From Pseudodesulfovibrio cashew (GTDB taxonomy: Bacteria; Desulfobacterota; Desulfovibrionia; Desulfovibrionales; Desulfovibrionaceae), in NCBI RefSeq assembly GCF_009762795.1, contig NZ_CP046400.1:597501-661500 (forward strand): 64,000 nucleotides of DNA, in the 5' to 3' direction. The translations under genes were made by a program, and so were the position numbers. Positions 1-8,825 of the stretch are shown piece by piece (positions within the stretch are counted from its first letter, which is position 1; every line of letters starts with the position of its first letter). Under the pieces are notes generated by a model. The model made no database searches and was not told the DNA's origin. It was given only the letters and a program-made list of their open reading frames with translations.

Positions 1-1581
1 GAACACGGACGCGCCTTCATCCTCAGCAGGTCAGGCGATCTCATCGCCCACGCCGACGTCGACAAGCTGAAGCACCACGGCGACGACGAGAAGATACGCC
101 TGACAAAGATCGACGAACTGGATGACACCGTCGCCCGGGAGGCGTTGCGCTCATTGAATAAGCCCCACGGCAACCTGAGCCTGACCGAACCGGTCTTCAC
201 CTCCTTCACCCTGGAGGGCGAAAAATACAACGCCATGTTCGCACCCTTTGTCGAGTCCCAGTGGCCCTGGATCATCGGCATCTACATGCCTGAGGACGAC
301 TATCTCGGAGCCATCAAGAAGAACAGCCTGCTGAATATCCTCATCGCCGTGTTCGCCGTGGGAATCGCCCTGTCCGCCGGACTGATGGTGGCCCGCAAGC
401 TGAACACGGCCCGCGAGACTGCCGAGTCGGCGGGGCTGGCCAAATCCCAGTTCCTGGCACGCATGAGCCACGAGATACGCACCCCCCTCAACGCCATCCT
501 CGGCGCCGGGGAACTGCTCGCCGAGACAAAGCTGGACTCGGAGCAACGACGCCTGGTCGCCATAAACCAGTCTGCTGGAGAACACCTTCGCGACCTCGTC
601 AGCGCAGTACTCGACATCTCCAAGATCGAAGCCGGGCGCTACCGCCTGGAGATCACCCCCTTCGACCTCTACGCCGTTACGGAAAAGGCCTGCCGAGTAT
701 TCACCCTGGCCGCACGGGAAAAGGGTATCGACCTGAAATGGACAATCGAACCGGGAACTCCCGAACGCCTCATGGGCGACCCTACCGTTTTCCGCCAAAT
801 CCTGGTCAACCTGCTGGGCAACGCCGTCAAATTCACCCATGAGGGAGCGGTGCGCCTTTCCGTGAACACCCTGGAGCGAAGGACCTATGCCGACGCCCCG
901 GACGAGGTGGTACTGGAGTGCCAAGTCGAGGACACGGGCATCGGCGTCACCGAAGACCAGATGTCCGTGATCTTTGAGCGCTTCACCCAGGCGGACGGCT
1001 CCACCTCGCGCAAGTACGGCGGGTCGGGCCTCGGCCTGTCCATCAGCCGGAACCTGGCCAGGCTCATGGGTGGTGAATTGACCGCGTCCAGCCGACCCGG
1101 CAAGGGTAGCGCCTTCCGTTTCACCGCGCCGTTCACCGTGGATGATAGCGCCGAGTCGACCCAGGACAACAACGGAACGGAGCAGGCGTCTTCCTCCCCC
1201 GTCCAGCCCAGACGAGTCCTGCTGGTCGAGGATGACGAGCGTAACCGGCTGCTCTTCTCCATGTTCCTCATGGACATCCCGCACACCCTGGAGACGGCGG
1301 AGTCAGGCGAAGAAGCGTTGAAACGGCACTTTTCCGAACCCTTTGACCTGATCTTCATGGATATCGAGATGCCCGGCATGGACGGCTACCAGACCACCGA
1401 GGCCATCCGGGCCCGCGAGGCAAAGGAAGGACTGCCGCCCGTCCCCGTGGTGGCGGTCACGGCCCACGCCCTCCTGGAGGCCGAGGAACAGTGCGCCAGG
1501 AGCGGCTGCACCGGCTATCTGCCCAAACCCTTGTCCAAAGAGGCGCTACGGCAGGCCGTGGACGACTACCTCAAGGGATAG
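1..1581 (+). CDS. Hybrid sensor histidine kinase, 5' end outside window
   Basis: The reading frame is open from base 1, so the gene starts upstream and its N-terminal sensor is incomplete. The first ~95 visible residues look like the end of a periplasmic Cache-type sensor, then one membrane segment (about nt 325-395). Next come a HisKA dimerisation domain with phospho-acceptor His in the SHEIRTPLN motif (His codon 469-471), a HATPase_c domain with N-box (NLLGNAVKF) and G-boxes (DTGIG, GGSGLGL), and a C-terminal receiver domain with acidic pocket (VEDDE), phospho-acceptor Asp in MDIEMPGMDG and the conserved Lys in LPKP. It autophosphorylates and passes phosphate to its own receiver; the final output partner is not in the window. 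It converges on the PLD-family gene with 4 bases between stops and no visible terminator. Confidence 0.93.
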   Translation, partial: EHGRAFILSRSGDLIAHADVDKLKHHGDDEKIRLTKIDELDDTVAREALRSLNKPHGNLSLTEPVFTSFTLEGEKYNAMFAPFVESQWPWIIGIYMPEDDYLGAIKKNSLLNILIAVFAVGIALSAGLMVARKLNTARETAESAGLAKSQFLARMSHEIRTPLNAILGAGELLAETKLDSEQRRLVAINQSAGEHLRDLVSAVLDISKIEAGRYRLEITPFDLYAVTEKACRVFTLAAREKGIDLKWTIEPGTPERLMGDPTVFRQILVNLLGNAVKFTHEGAVRLSVNTLERRTYADAPDEVVLECQVEDTGIGVTEDQMSVIFERFTQADGSTSRKYGGSGLGLSISRNLARLMGGELTASSRPGKGSAFRFTAPFTVDDSAESTQDNNGTEQASSSPVQPRRVLLVEDDERNRLLFSMFLMDIPHTLETAESGEEALKRHFSEPFDLIFMDIEMPGMDGYQTTEAIRAREAKEGLPPVPVVAVTAHALLEAEEQCARSGCTGYLPKPLSKEALRQAVDDYLKG

Positions 1582-1585
1582 CGGT

Positions 1586-2635
1586 CTAAACGGGCTTGCC
1601 GAAGGTGTCGGTTATCCGCTTGATCTCGCGCAACACCTCGGACGCCAGCCGGTACTGCTTGTAGGCGTCCCCTTCCTCCGGGTGGCCCATGACCAGGATA
1701 TTCTCGTCATTGAGCAACGTGGCGGGCCTGGTGTAGTTGAAACTTCCCGCAATGACGATGCGCTCGTCGATGACCATGATCTTGTGGTGCAGCTTGCGCA
1801 CGCCCTGCCCTTTGGGAATGGTGAACAGCTCGGCCCCGGCCGCCTTGACCGTATCCTTGGGGGCCCAGGACTGGGAGGCCATGGTCCCGTCCATGGCGCC
1901 GACGATCCTGACGCCCACCCGTGCCAGCTTGATCATGGTGTCGTCGATGCCCGAAGAGCGGGCAAAGGTGAAGATGGCGAAGTGAATGCTCTTCTCGGCG
2001 CGCATCATCTGCTTCATGATCTCCATCTCCGGGTTGTGATCCGGGGCGAAGAGCACCTTGACCGGGATGCCGGAGACCTCCACCGTGGACGGAGCCGTGT
2101 CATGCTCGCTCCACTTGCCGAAACGCCCCCTCCGTATTTCACGAAACTCGCGGGCATACTCGCCGGCCACCTTGCGGTCATGAATGACCACAATGTGGTT
2201 GAGGTTGGTACCGACCCCGGTGTCCGTGAAATTGGTCGAACCCGTCAGCAGGGACTCCCGGTCACGAACGACGAATTTCTGATGGAAGATAGCTCCGTTG
2301 TAATCGGACTTGACGTCTATCCCGGCCCTGAGCATGGCGCTCATGATCTCCAGGTTGGGCTCCAGCTTGCCCCTGGGAGTGGGGGTGAAGGGCTCGCCCT
2401 TGGGCGTGCCGAAACAGAGATAGTCACCCTCAAGCACAACCTGAACCCGTACGCCCCGCTGCCGGGCGCGGACAACGGCATGGGCGATCTCCATGCAATC
2501 CAGTTCCTGAACCGCGATCTCCAGGGTCTTGACCGCCCCATTCACGAAATCGATGATCACTTGCTTGAGATCGTCAGGGCCGCCGCATTCGCGAGGCCCA
2601 AGGTACATTTCCAGATTGCCGATCCTGCATCCCAT
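1586..2635 (-). CDS. Phospholipase D-family protein with two HKD motifs
   Basis: 349 aa. Two HxKx4D motifs are visible, each followed by the GSxN signature: HQKFVVRD...GSTNFTD in the N-terminal half and HHKIMVID...GSFNYTR near the C-terminus. This is the two-lobed PLD catalytic arrangement, in which both His residues act on a phosphodiester. No signal peptide is evident, so a cytoplasmic or nuclease-like role is as likely as phospholipid hydrolysis; substrate cannot be told from sequence. ATG start with a good ribosome site (CGGAGGT) 6-7 nt upstream. It is transcribed alone, converging on the histidine kinase. Confidence 0.85.
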   Translation of the reverse strand: MGCRIGNLEMYLGPRECGGPDDLKQVIIDFVNGAVKTLEIAVQELDCMEIAHAVVRARQRGVRVQVVLEGDYLCFGTPKGEPFTPTPRGKLEPNLEIMSAMLRAGIDVKSDYNGAIFHQKFVVRDRESLLTGSTNFTDTGVGTNLNHIVVIHDRKVAGEYAREFREIRRGRFGKWSEHDTAPSTVEVSGIPVKVLFAPDHNPEMEIMKQMMRAEKSIHFAIFTFARSSGIDDTMIKLARVGVRIVGAMDGTMASQSWAPKDTVKAAGAELFTIPKGQGVRKLHHKIMVIDERIVIAGSFNYTRPATLLNDENILVMGHPEEGDAYKQYRLASEVLREIKRITDTFGKPV

Positions 2636-2821
2636 GCCGCACCTCCGGGAAAGATTTTATCCATACTACATATAGATAAACCCGCCCGCCATGGCAACAG
2701 GCAAGGCATGACGGATGCGCAGGCGCAACAACAGCCCCACTAAAGTCATCTTCTTAGACAATGCAGCCAGTTGAAACGCTCGACAAACGCAGCAGGCAGC
2801 ACTGGTGACGGCAGGTTCAAA

Positions 2822-4069
2822 TCAATAGACTCGGGGCAGAATCCAGGCAAGCCATCCGGTGATGAGGACGGCGGCGGCCAGATTCAAAACCACGCCGAGC
2901 CCGAGCATGATCCGTAGCGATGCCCCGCGCATCTCCCCGAACGCCAGGGCGCTGGTCGGGGTGGCCACCGGAGTCATGAAGGCGCAGGTTGAGGCAAGGC
3001 TTATCCCGACCATGAGCGGAAGCGGGTCCATGCCGTGCCCTTGCGCCGCGTAGTAGGCGATGGGGTAGAAAGCGGCCACCACCGTGGTGTTGGACAGGAC
3101 TTCGGTGAGGAAGATGACAGCCAGGACGAGCAGGAAGAACAGCGCGAGTCCCGGCATATCGCTCTGGAGCGTCTCATGGGCAAGAACCGCCAACCGCTTG
3201 TCCATCCCGAGCCACTGGGCCAGACCGATGAGCACGGCCAGCCCCAGCAGGAAGATGAATCCGCGGCGCGGCAGGGAAGAGAGCAGGTCGATGGGTCGAA
3301 GCAGCGGGCCAATCCCGGCTGGCGAGGTCGGAGCCCGGCGGATGAAGACGAAAAAAAGGAAAAGGACGGTAAACGCGACGCAGACCCACGGAGCCAGGAG
3401 CGCGAACCCCGGTATGGCCTCCTGGGCCACGGCCTCCAGTATCCAGAACCCCATGTACACCCAGAAGAGCGTGCCCGCGTATCGCTGGCGGCCCGTGGTC
3501 CCGCCGCCTCCGGTCAGGCACTCCAGGTGTACGGCCTTGCCTCTTGCCGAGGCGGGCAGCCCGAGCCCTGCGGCCACCCCCCACGCGACCAGCACCAGCA
3601 TGGCGGCCAGGGGCAACGACCAGAGGAACCAGTTGAAAAAGGTGATCTGCTCCCGCCCCGCCACCTCGAACAGGTCGAGCGCGCCGAACAGGATGGCGTT
3701 GGCGGGCGACCCGATCATGGACCCGAACCCGCCGATGGCCGCACCGTAGATGGCCGCGCACATGAGCACCGTGGTCATGCCCCGGCCCCCGTTCTCCCGG
3801 AACGTATTGTCCAGCCGCTTGAGCAGGGGCAGCATCGTCAACACCGTAATGGCGTTGGGGATGAACGACGACAGCGCCGCCGCCGTGCCGATGACATACA
3901 GCAGCAACAGCGCGGGCCGTCCCCCGCTCTTGCGCAGCGCCCAGCAGACAAAGGCGTCGGTCAGCCGCGTCACGGCCATGATCTGGTAGACCAGATACCC
4001 GCCGCCAAAAAGCAGGAGCAGCGGCAAACGCTGCCAGAGGTAGCCAAGAATATCGCCGTTCAGCTCCAC
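2822..4069 (-). CDS. SLC13/DASS-family anion transporter
   Basis: 415 aa, strongly hydrophobic with about 10-11 predicted membrane segments. Two DASS signatures are present: an SFIPNAITVLTMLPL segment in the N-terminal half and SNTTVVAAFYPIA plus FMTPVATPTSALAFG near the C-terminus, matching the SNT-type re-entrant loops and the PVATPxNAxxFG motif of Na+-coupled di- and tricarboxylate/sulfate carriers. Substrate is unknown; dicarboxylate or sulfate would fit a sulfate reducer. The start codon is GTG (read from CAC at 4067-4069), supported by a GAGGA ribosome site. Divergent from dnaE across about 150 bases. Confidence 0.85.
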   Translation of the reverse strand: MELNGDILGYLWQRLPLLLLFGGGYLVYQIMAVTRLTDAFVCWALRKSGGRPALLLLYVIGTAAALSSFIPNAITVLTMLPLLKRLDNTFRENGGRGMTTVLMCAAIYGAAIGGFGSMIGSPANAILFGALDLFEVAGREQITFFNWFLWSLPLAAMLVLVAWGVAAGLGLPASARGKAVHLECLTGGGGTTGRQRYAGTLFWVYMGFWILEAVAQEAIPGFALLAPWVCVAFTVLFLFFVFIRRAPTSPAGIGPLLRPIDLLSSLPRRGFIFLLGLAVLIGLAQWLGMDKRLAVLAHETLQSDMPGLALFFLLVLAVIFLTEVLSNTTVVAAFYPIAYYAAQGHGMDPLPLMVGISLASTCAFMTPVATPTSALAFGEMRGASLRIMLGLGVVLNLAAAVLITGWLAWILPRVY

Positions 4070-4220
4070 GCGTCGGTCCTCGAAAAAACAGGGTTAAACG
4101 TCAGGGTAATGGAGCCTTTTCAGGCAATGCTGTCAATCGAAAACCGGGGCACCATTCCCCGCTGGAACTCCGAGCGAGATTTCGCTATCATCGGCCCCTT
4201 AACCAGAGAGGATTTTTCAA

Positions 4221-7200
4221 GTGGCCGAATTCGTTCATCTTCACGTCCATACCGAGTACAGTCTGCTCGACGGCGCCATTCGCATCAAGGACCTGCTCTC
4301 CAGGGCCAAGGACCTGGGCATGCCAGCCGTGGCCATAACCGACCACGGGTCCATGTACGGGGCCGTGGCCTTCTACATGGCGGCCATGGATATGGGCATC
4401 AAGCCGATCATCGGTTGCGAGGTGTACGTGGCCCCCGGCGATGTGGACGAGGAAGACGCGCATCTCAAAAAGAACAAGCCCGGCGGCTATCACCTGGTGC
4501 TTCTGGCCAAGAACCAGCGCGGCTACAAGAACCTGATCAAGATCGTGTCCGGCGGCTACCTGGACGGCTTCTACTACAAGCCGCGCACCTGCAAGAACGA
4601 GCTGAAGAAGCACTCGGAGGGGCTCATCGCCCTGTCCGCCTGCCTGGCGGGCGAGGTGCCGCGCAAGCTGATGAACGAAGGGCTGGACGAAGGCGTGGCC
4701 ATGGCCAGGGAGTACGAGGCCATCTTCCCCGGCAACTTCTACCTGGAGCTTCAGGACAACGGCATCGGCAAGCAGACGCGCCTGAACGATCTGCTCATCC
4801 AGTGCGCGGAAAAGACCGGCCTGCCCCTGGTGGCCACCAACGACTGCCACTACCTGACCGCCGAGGACTACGAGGCACACGACACCCTGCTCTGCATCCA
4901 GACCCAGACCACGGTGGACGCGGAAAAACGGTTCCGCATGGACACCAGGGAACTCTATTTCAAGACTCCCGAGGAGATGGAGCAGGCCTTCGCCCACGTG
5001 CCCGAGGCCATCGCCAACACCCAGCGCATCGCCGAGCGGTGCAACCTGGAGATCGAGCTCGGCAACTACTATTTCCCCGAGTATGAGCTCTCCGCCGACG
5101 TCTCCAACCTGGACGAGGAGTTCATCAAGCTCTGCCGCGCGGGCCTCAAGAAGCGGCTGGAGACCATCACCTACGAGGTGGACGAGCAGAAATACTGGGA
5201 CCGCCTGGACTACGAACTGGGCGTCATCACCGAGATGGGCTTCCCGGCCTACTTCCTCATCGTCCAGGACTTCATCAACTGGGCCAAGGACAACCGCATC
5301 CCGGTGGGTCCGGGCCGCGGCTCGGCGGCAGGTTCCATCGTGGCCTGGTCCCTCAAGATCACCAACCTCGACCCCATCCCCTACGACCTGCTCTTCGAGC
5401 GCTTCCTCAACGTGGAGCGCGTGTCCATGCCGGATATCGACGTGGACTTCTGCGAACGGCGGCGGCTGGAGGTGGTCAAGTACTGCGCCCAGAAGTACGG
5501 CCACGACCGGGTAGCGCAGATCACCACCTTCGGGACCATGAAGACCAAGGCGGTCATCAAGGACGTGGGCCGCGCCCTGGGCATGACCTTCGGCGAGACA
5601 GACCGCATCGCCAAGCTCATCCCGGACGACCCTGGGGTCATGGCCAAGCTGCTGGGCGTGGAGAAGGCCAAGATCAACGTGCCCAACGCGGTCAAGGGCG
5701 TGGTCGAGCTGGGCGACATGGTCGCCACCGACCCCAAGGTCGAAAAGCTCATCGATATTTCAACGAGGCTGGAGGGGCTCTGCCGCCACGCCTCCACCCA
5801 CGCGGCGGGCGTCGTCATCTCGGACAAGCCCATGACCGAGTATCTGCCGCTCTACAAGGGCAAAAAAGAGGAAATCGTCACCCAGTTCGACATGAAGAAG
5901 GTCGAAAAGGTCGGACTGATCAAGTTCGACTTCCTGGGGCTGCGAACCATGACGGTCATCGAGGACTGCCTGGACATCATCCGCGAGCAGGGCAAGGACG
6001 CCCCGAACCTGGACACCCTCCACCTGGACGACCCGGACACCTTCGCCATCTTCGCCAAGGGCGACACCGACGGCGTGTTCCAGGTCGAGTCCTCGGGCAT
6101 GCGCAAGTATCTCCGCATGCTCCGCCCGGACTGCTTCGAGGACATCGTGGCCATGCTCGCCCTCTACCGTCCGGGCCCCCTGGGCATGATCGGCGCCCAC
6201 GGCGTAAGCATGGTGGACGAGTTCATCATGCGCAAGCACGGCGACATCGACGTGACCTACCCGCACCCCTCGCTGGAGGACACCCTCAAGCCCACCTACG
6301 GCGTCATGGTCTATCAGGAGCAGGTCATGGCAACGGCCATGACCATCGCCAACTACTCCCTGGGCGAGGGCGACCTGCTCCGCCGCGCCATGGGTAAGAA
6401 GATCGCCGAGGAGATGGCCAAGCAGCGCTCCCGGTTCCTCGAGGGCGCACGGGAAAACAAGATCCCCGAGAAGACCGCCAACGAAATCTTCGACACCATG
6501 GAGAAGTTCGCGGCATACGGCTTCAACAAGTCGCACTCGGCCGCCTATGCGCTCATCTCCTACCACACCGCCTACCTCAAGGCCCACTTCCCGGTGGAGT
6601 TCATGGCCGCCCTGATGTCCTCGGAAATGAACAACACCGAGAAGATCATCATGTACATCAACGCCTGCCGCGACATGGACATCGCGGTCCGGCAGCCGAA
6701 CATCAACGCGGGCATGGCGCGTTTCTCGGTGCGGGAGGGCGAAATCCTCTTCGCCATGGCCGCCATCAAGAACGTGGGCGAAGAGGCCATCAACGAGATC
6801 GTGGTCGAGCGCAACGAGGGCGGCACCTTCAAGGATATTTTCGACTTCTGCGAGCGTGTCAACCTCAGGCGGGTGACCAAGCGCGTGCTCGAATCGCTGA
6901 TCAAGGCCGGAGCCCTTGACTGCTTCGACTGCCCACGCGCAGCCCTGATGGAGGACCTGGAAAAAGCGGTGGCCCTAGGCCAGAAAAAGGCCAAGGAAAA
7001 GGAGTCCGGCATGCTCAACATGCTGGACATGCTCGGCGGCGACGGCGGGAGCAAGTCCGAGGCGATCACGCCCACCTGCTCCTCCTGCGAAGAGTATGAC
7101 GACAAGGAAAAGCTCCAGTTGGAGAAGGAGGTCCTCGGCTTCTTCCTGTCCGGGCACCCCCTGCTGGCCTACCGCCAGGACATGGCACGGCTGCGCACCT

Positions 7201-7766
7201 CCACCCTGGACGAGTGCAAGTCCATACCCAACGGCACCGAGGTCCGCGTGGCCGTAATCATCCCGGACTTCAAGCAAATTCTGACCAGAAAGGGCGACCC
7301 CATGGCCTTCTGCACTGCAGAGGACCTGACGACCTCGGGCGAGATCACCATGCTGCCCAACGTCTGGGAGGAGGCCCGGGAGAAGGTCGAGGCGGATCGC
7401 CCGTTGTTCGTGCAGGGACGCATTGACCTGCGAGAGGAGCCGGGCCAGGAGGAAGCACCCAAGACGGCCAAGATCCTGGCGGAAAAAGTCCTGTTCCTGG
7501 CCGACGCGGCCCACGGGTCGGACAAGCCGGTCCCCCTGTGGATTGGCGAAAAACACGCCACAGACGAGCACCTTGATGCGCTCAAGGTCATCCTCAAGCG
7601 CTACCCCGGCACCACTGCCGTGAACCTCGGCGTGATCACCAGGGAATCGGTGGTCAACCTCAAACTGGGCAACGGCTGGCAGGTCATTCCCAGCCGGGAG
7701 TTCTGGAAAGACGTGGAAAAGTGGCAAAACGGAGACGCCCTGCGCCACTTGGCCGCCCCAAAATAG
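4221..7766 (+). CDS. dnaE: DNA polymerase III subunit alpha
   Basis: 1181 aa, close to the usual length of DnaE1 (about 1160). The replicative polymerase catalytic subunit. The N-terminal PHP domain starts HLHVHTEYSLLDGAI. The C-family palm carries the catalytic aspartates in PDIDVDF (D405, D407) and a third in KFDFLGLR (D570). GPGRGSAAGS and the RRAMGKK finger region follow, then helix-hairpin-helix and OB-fold regions after about residue 850. The start is GTG at 4221 with AGAGAGG just upstream; the family begins with FVHLHVHTEYS at this position, so no longer start is needed. Followed by an apparently independent PEP-CTERM gene. Confidence 0.98.
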   Translation: MAEFVHLHVHTEYSLLDGAIRIKDLLSRAKDLGMPAVAITDHGSMYGAVAFYMAAMDMGIKPIIGCEVYVAPGDVDEEDAHLKKNKPGGYHLVLLAKNQRGYKNLIKIVSGGYLDGFYYKPRTCKNELKKHSEGLIALSACLAGEVPRKLMNEGLDEGVAMAREYEAIFPGNFYLELQDNGIGKQTRLNDLLIQCAEKTGLPLVATNDCHYLTAEDYEAHDTLLCIQTQTTVDAEKRFRMDTRELYFKTPEEMEQAFAHVPEAIANTQRIAERCNLEIELGNYYFPEYELSADVSNLDEEFIKLCRAGLKKRLETITYEVDEQKYWDRLDYELGVITEMGFPAYFLIVQDFINWAKDNRIPVGPGRGSAAGSIVAWSLKITNLDPIPYDLLFERFLNVERVSMPDIDVDFCERRRLEVVKYCAQKYGHDRVAQITTFGTMKTKAVIKDVGRALGMTFGETDRIAKLIPDDPGVMAKLLGVEKAKINVPNAVKGVVELGDMVATDPKVEKLIDISTRLEGLCRHASTHAAGVVISDKPMTEYLPLYKGKKEEIVTQFDMKKVEKVGLIKFDFLGLRTMTVIEDCLDIIREQGKDAPNLDTLHLDDPDTFAIFAKGDTDGVFQVESSGMRKYLRMLRPDCFEDIVAMLALYRPGPLGMIGAHGVSMVDEFIMRKHGDIDVTYPHPSLEDTLKPTYGVMVYQEQVMATAMTIANYSLGEGDLLRRAMGKKIAEEMAKQRSRFLEGARENKIPEKTANEIFDTMEKFAAYGFNKSHSAAYALISYHTAYLKAHFPVEFMAALMSSEMNNTEKIIMYINACRDMDIAVRQPNINAGMARFSVREGEILFAMAAIKNVGEEAINEIVVERNEGGTFKDIFDFCERVNLRRVTKRVLESLIKAGALDCFDCPRAALMEDLEKAVALGQKKAKEKESGMLNMLDMLGGDGGSKSEAITPTCSSCEEYDDKEKLQLEKEVLGFFLSGHPLLAYRQDMARLRTSTLDECKSIPNGTEVRVAVIIPDFKQILTRKGDPMAFCTAEDLTTSGEITMLPNVWEEAREKVEADRPLFVQGRIDLREEPGQEEAPKTAKILAEKVLFLADAAHGSDKPVPLWIGEKHATDEHLDALKVILKRYPGTTAVNLGVITRESVVNLKLGNGWQVIPSREFWKDVEKWQNGDALRHLAAPK

Positions 7767-7822
7767 AATATTTTACAGAAAGACCGTCGGAAGACTTTAC
7801 ATCCAGCCGTCTGTATTTTTCT

Positions 7823-7839
7823 ATTGATCTAGAATCAAT
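7823..7839. repeat. Short inverted repeat upstream of first PEP-CTERM gene
   Basis: ATTGAT-N5-ATCAAT dyad about 14 bases upstream of the -24 element. It could be a regulator-binding site, but 6-bp arms occur by chance in AT-rich DNA. Confidence 0.25.
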
Positions 7840-7851
7840 GAACTTTTTGCC

Positions 7852-7867
7852 TGGAATAGATTTTGCT
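7852..7867 (+). promoter_or_regulatory. Sigma54-type (-24/-12) promoter candidate, PEP-CTERM gene 1
   Basis: TGGAATAGATTTTGCT has the invariant GG (7853-7854) and GC (7865-7866) separated by exactly 10 bases, with a T-run before GC as in TGGCAC-N5-TTGC sites. Predicted transcript start near 7878 leaves only about 11 leader bases, with AGAGG at its very 5' end; this tight spacing is the weak point. Confidence 0.45.
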
Positions 7868-7888
7868 ATTCACTGGCAGAGGTTCGCT

Positions 7889-8611
7889 ATGCATAAATCA
7901 ACCATACTGCTCCATATCTGTCTGTCCGCGTTGCTGGTAATGGCCCTCCATTCACCGGCGTTCGCCTATATTTATATCGAATACAACGAAGTCTATACAG
8001 GCGATACTCCCGGCGGCGATGCCCCGTGGCTTAAGGCCCTGTTCGAAGACGCGGGAGAAAACATCTTCTATAACGGGGACTTCAACTTCAGCTCCGGGGT
8101 GCTCCTGACGCTTTTCACGGACAATCTGGTGGCTGAAGAGTTCGTTTCCGACTGGTATTTCACCTTCAATCCGGACAAGAACGTCGAAGATCTGGTCTTT
8201 ACCTATATCTCCGGCGTGGAGCCCAACGTCAAAAAGAACGTCGATTGGACTGACGCGGACGGCTTCACCACCACGGGTGCCGCCATCCCGCTGGAAATCA
8301 ATGTCCCGTTCCTGAACGGCGACAGTGACCGTTTCGACGCCGGTCTCATCTGCCAGATCTGGATAACCGGCATTGACGACCTGACCTCCGAGGATTTCCA
8401 TTTCCTCATTGATGCCAAGGATGAAGAGTTCATTTCCGTGGCTCACATTCAGGGTATCGACATCTCGGAAGACGGCGCCGAGGCGAACTCTGAAGGCAGC
8501 GCTTGGGTCAAGGGTTACGACCCGCCGCTCCCGACCCCCGAACCTTCTACCTGGCTCCTTCTGGGCGTTGGGTTGGCACTCCTGCCATTGGCTCGTAGAA
8601 GACGCCGCTAG
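7889..8611 (+). CDS. PEP-CTERM sorting-domain exported protein 1
   Basis: 240 aa. An N-terminal signal peptide ends around HSPAFA (residues 1-25), and the C-terminus has the full tripartite exosortase signal: PEPSTW, a hydrophobic helix (LLLGVGLALLPLA), then RRRRR. Exosortase (EpsH/XrtA family) would recognise PEP, cleave and release or anchor the protein. The middle (about 190 aa) is acidic and beta-rich in appearance with no recognised domain. I chose ATG 7889 because a signal peptide begins there and AGAGG lies upstream; the longer open frame overlaps dnaE. Likely pairs functionally with the next gene. No exosortase gene lies in this window. Confidence 0.85.
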   Translation: MHKSTILLHICLSALLVMALHSPAFAYIYIEYNEVYTGDTPGGDAPWLKALFEDAGENIFYNGDFNFSSGVLLTLFTDNLVAEEFVSDWYFTFNPDKNVEDLVFTYISGVEPNVKKNVDWTDADGFTTTGAAIPLEINVPFLNGDSDRFDAGLICQIWITGIDDLTSEDFHFLIDAKDEEFISVAHIQGIDISEDGAEANSEGSAWVKGYDPPLPTPEPSTWLLLGVGLALLPLARRRRR

Positions 8612-8646
8612 CATTCCTGACGCGGAGTTCTGCTCATAGTGATTTT

Positions 8647-8665
8647 ATCTATAGCAGCGATAGAT
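8647..8665. repeat. Inverted repeat between the two PEP-CTERM genes
   Basis: ATCTAT-N7-ATAGAT, about 115 bases upstream of the second -24/-12 element. The distance suits an enhancer-type activator site; function is inference only. Confidence 0.3.
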
Positions 8666-8762
8666 AGTTGCAATTGTAAAGTTTTTTTCGTTTGTCGGAA
8701 AACCTCACACATTTCCCGCCGCGGTCATTTCCCTTTTTATGTAAAATTAAGGTGTTATCTTT

Positions 8763-8778
8763 CGGCTTGATTTTTGCT
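8763..8778 (+). promoter_or_regulatory. Sigma54-type (-24/-12) promoter candidate, PEP-CTERM gene 2
   Basis: CGGCTTGATTTTTGCT: GG at 8764-8765 and GC at 8776-8777 with exactly 10 bases between and TTTTTGC at the -12 side. Predicted start near 8789 gives a 37-base leader ending in AAAGGAAG, a good ribosome site. Control of PEP-CTERM genes by RpoN with the PrsK/PrsR system is known in other bacteria. Confidence 0.55.
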
Positions 8779-8825
8779 TACTCTTCTTAACATAGCTTCT
8801 CACATTTTTACAAAAGGAAGCCACC

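Noticed and set aside
3035-5086. Long open frame across the transporter and dnaE
   Set aside because: Crosses two clear genes and reads as charged low-complexity sequence.
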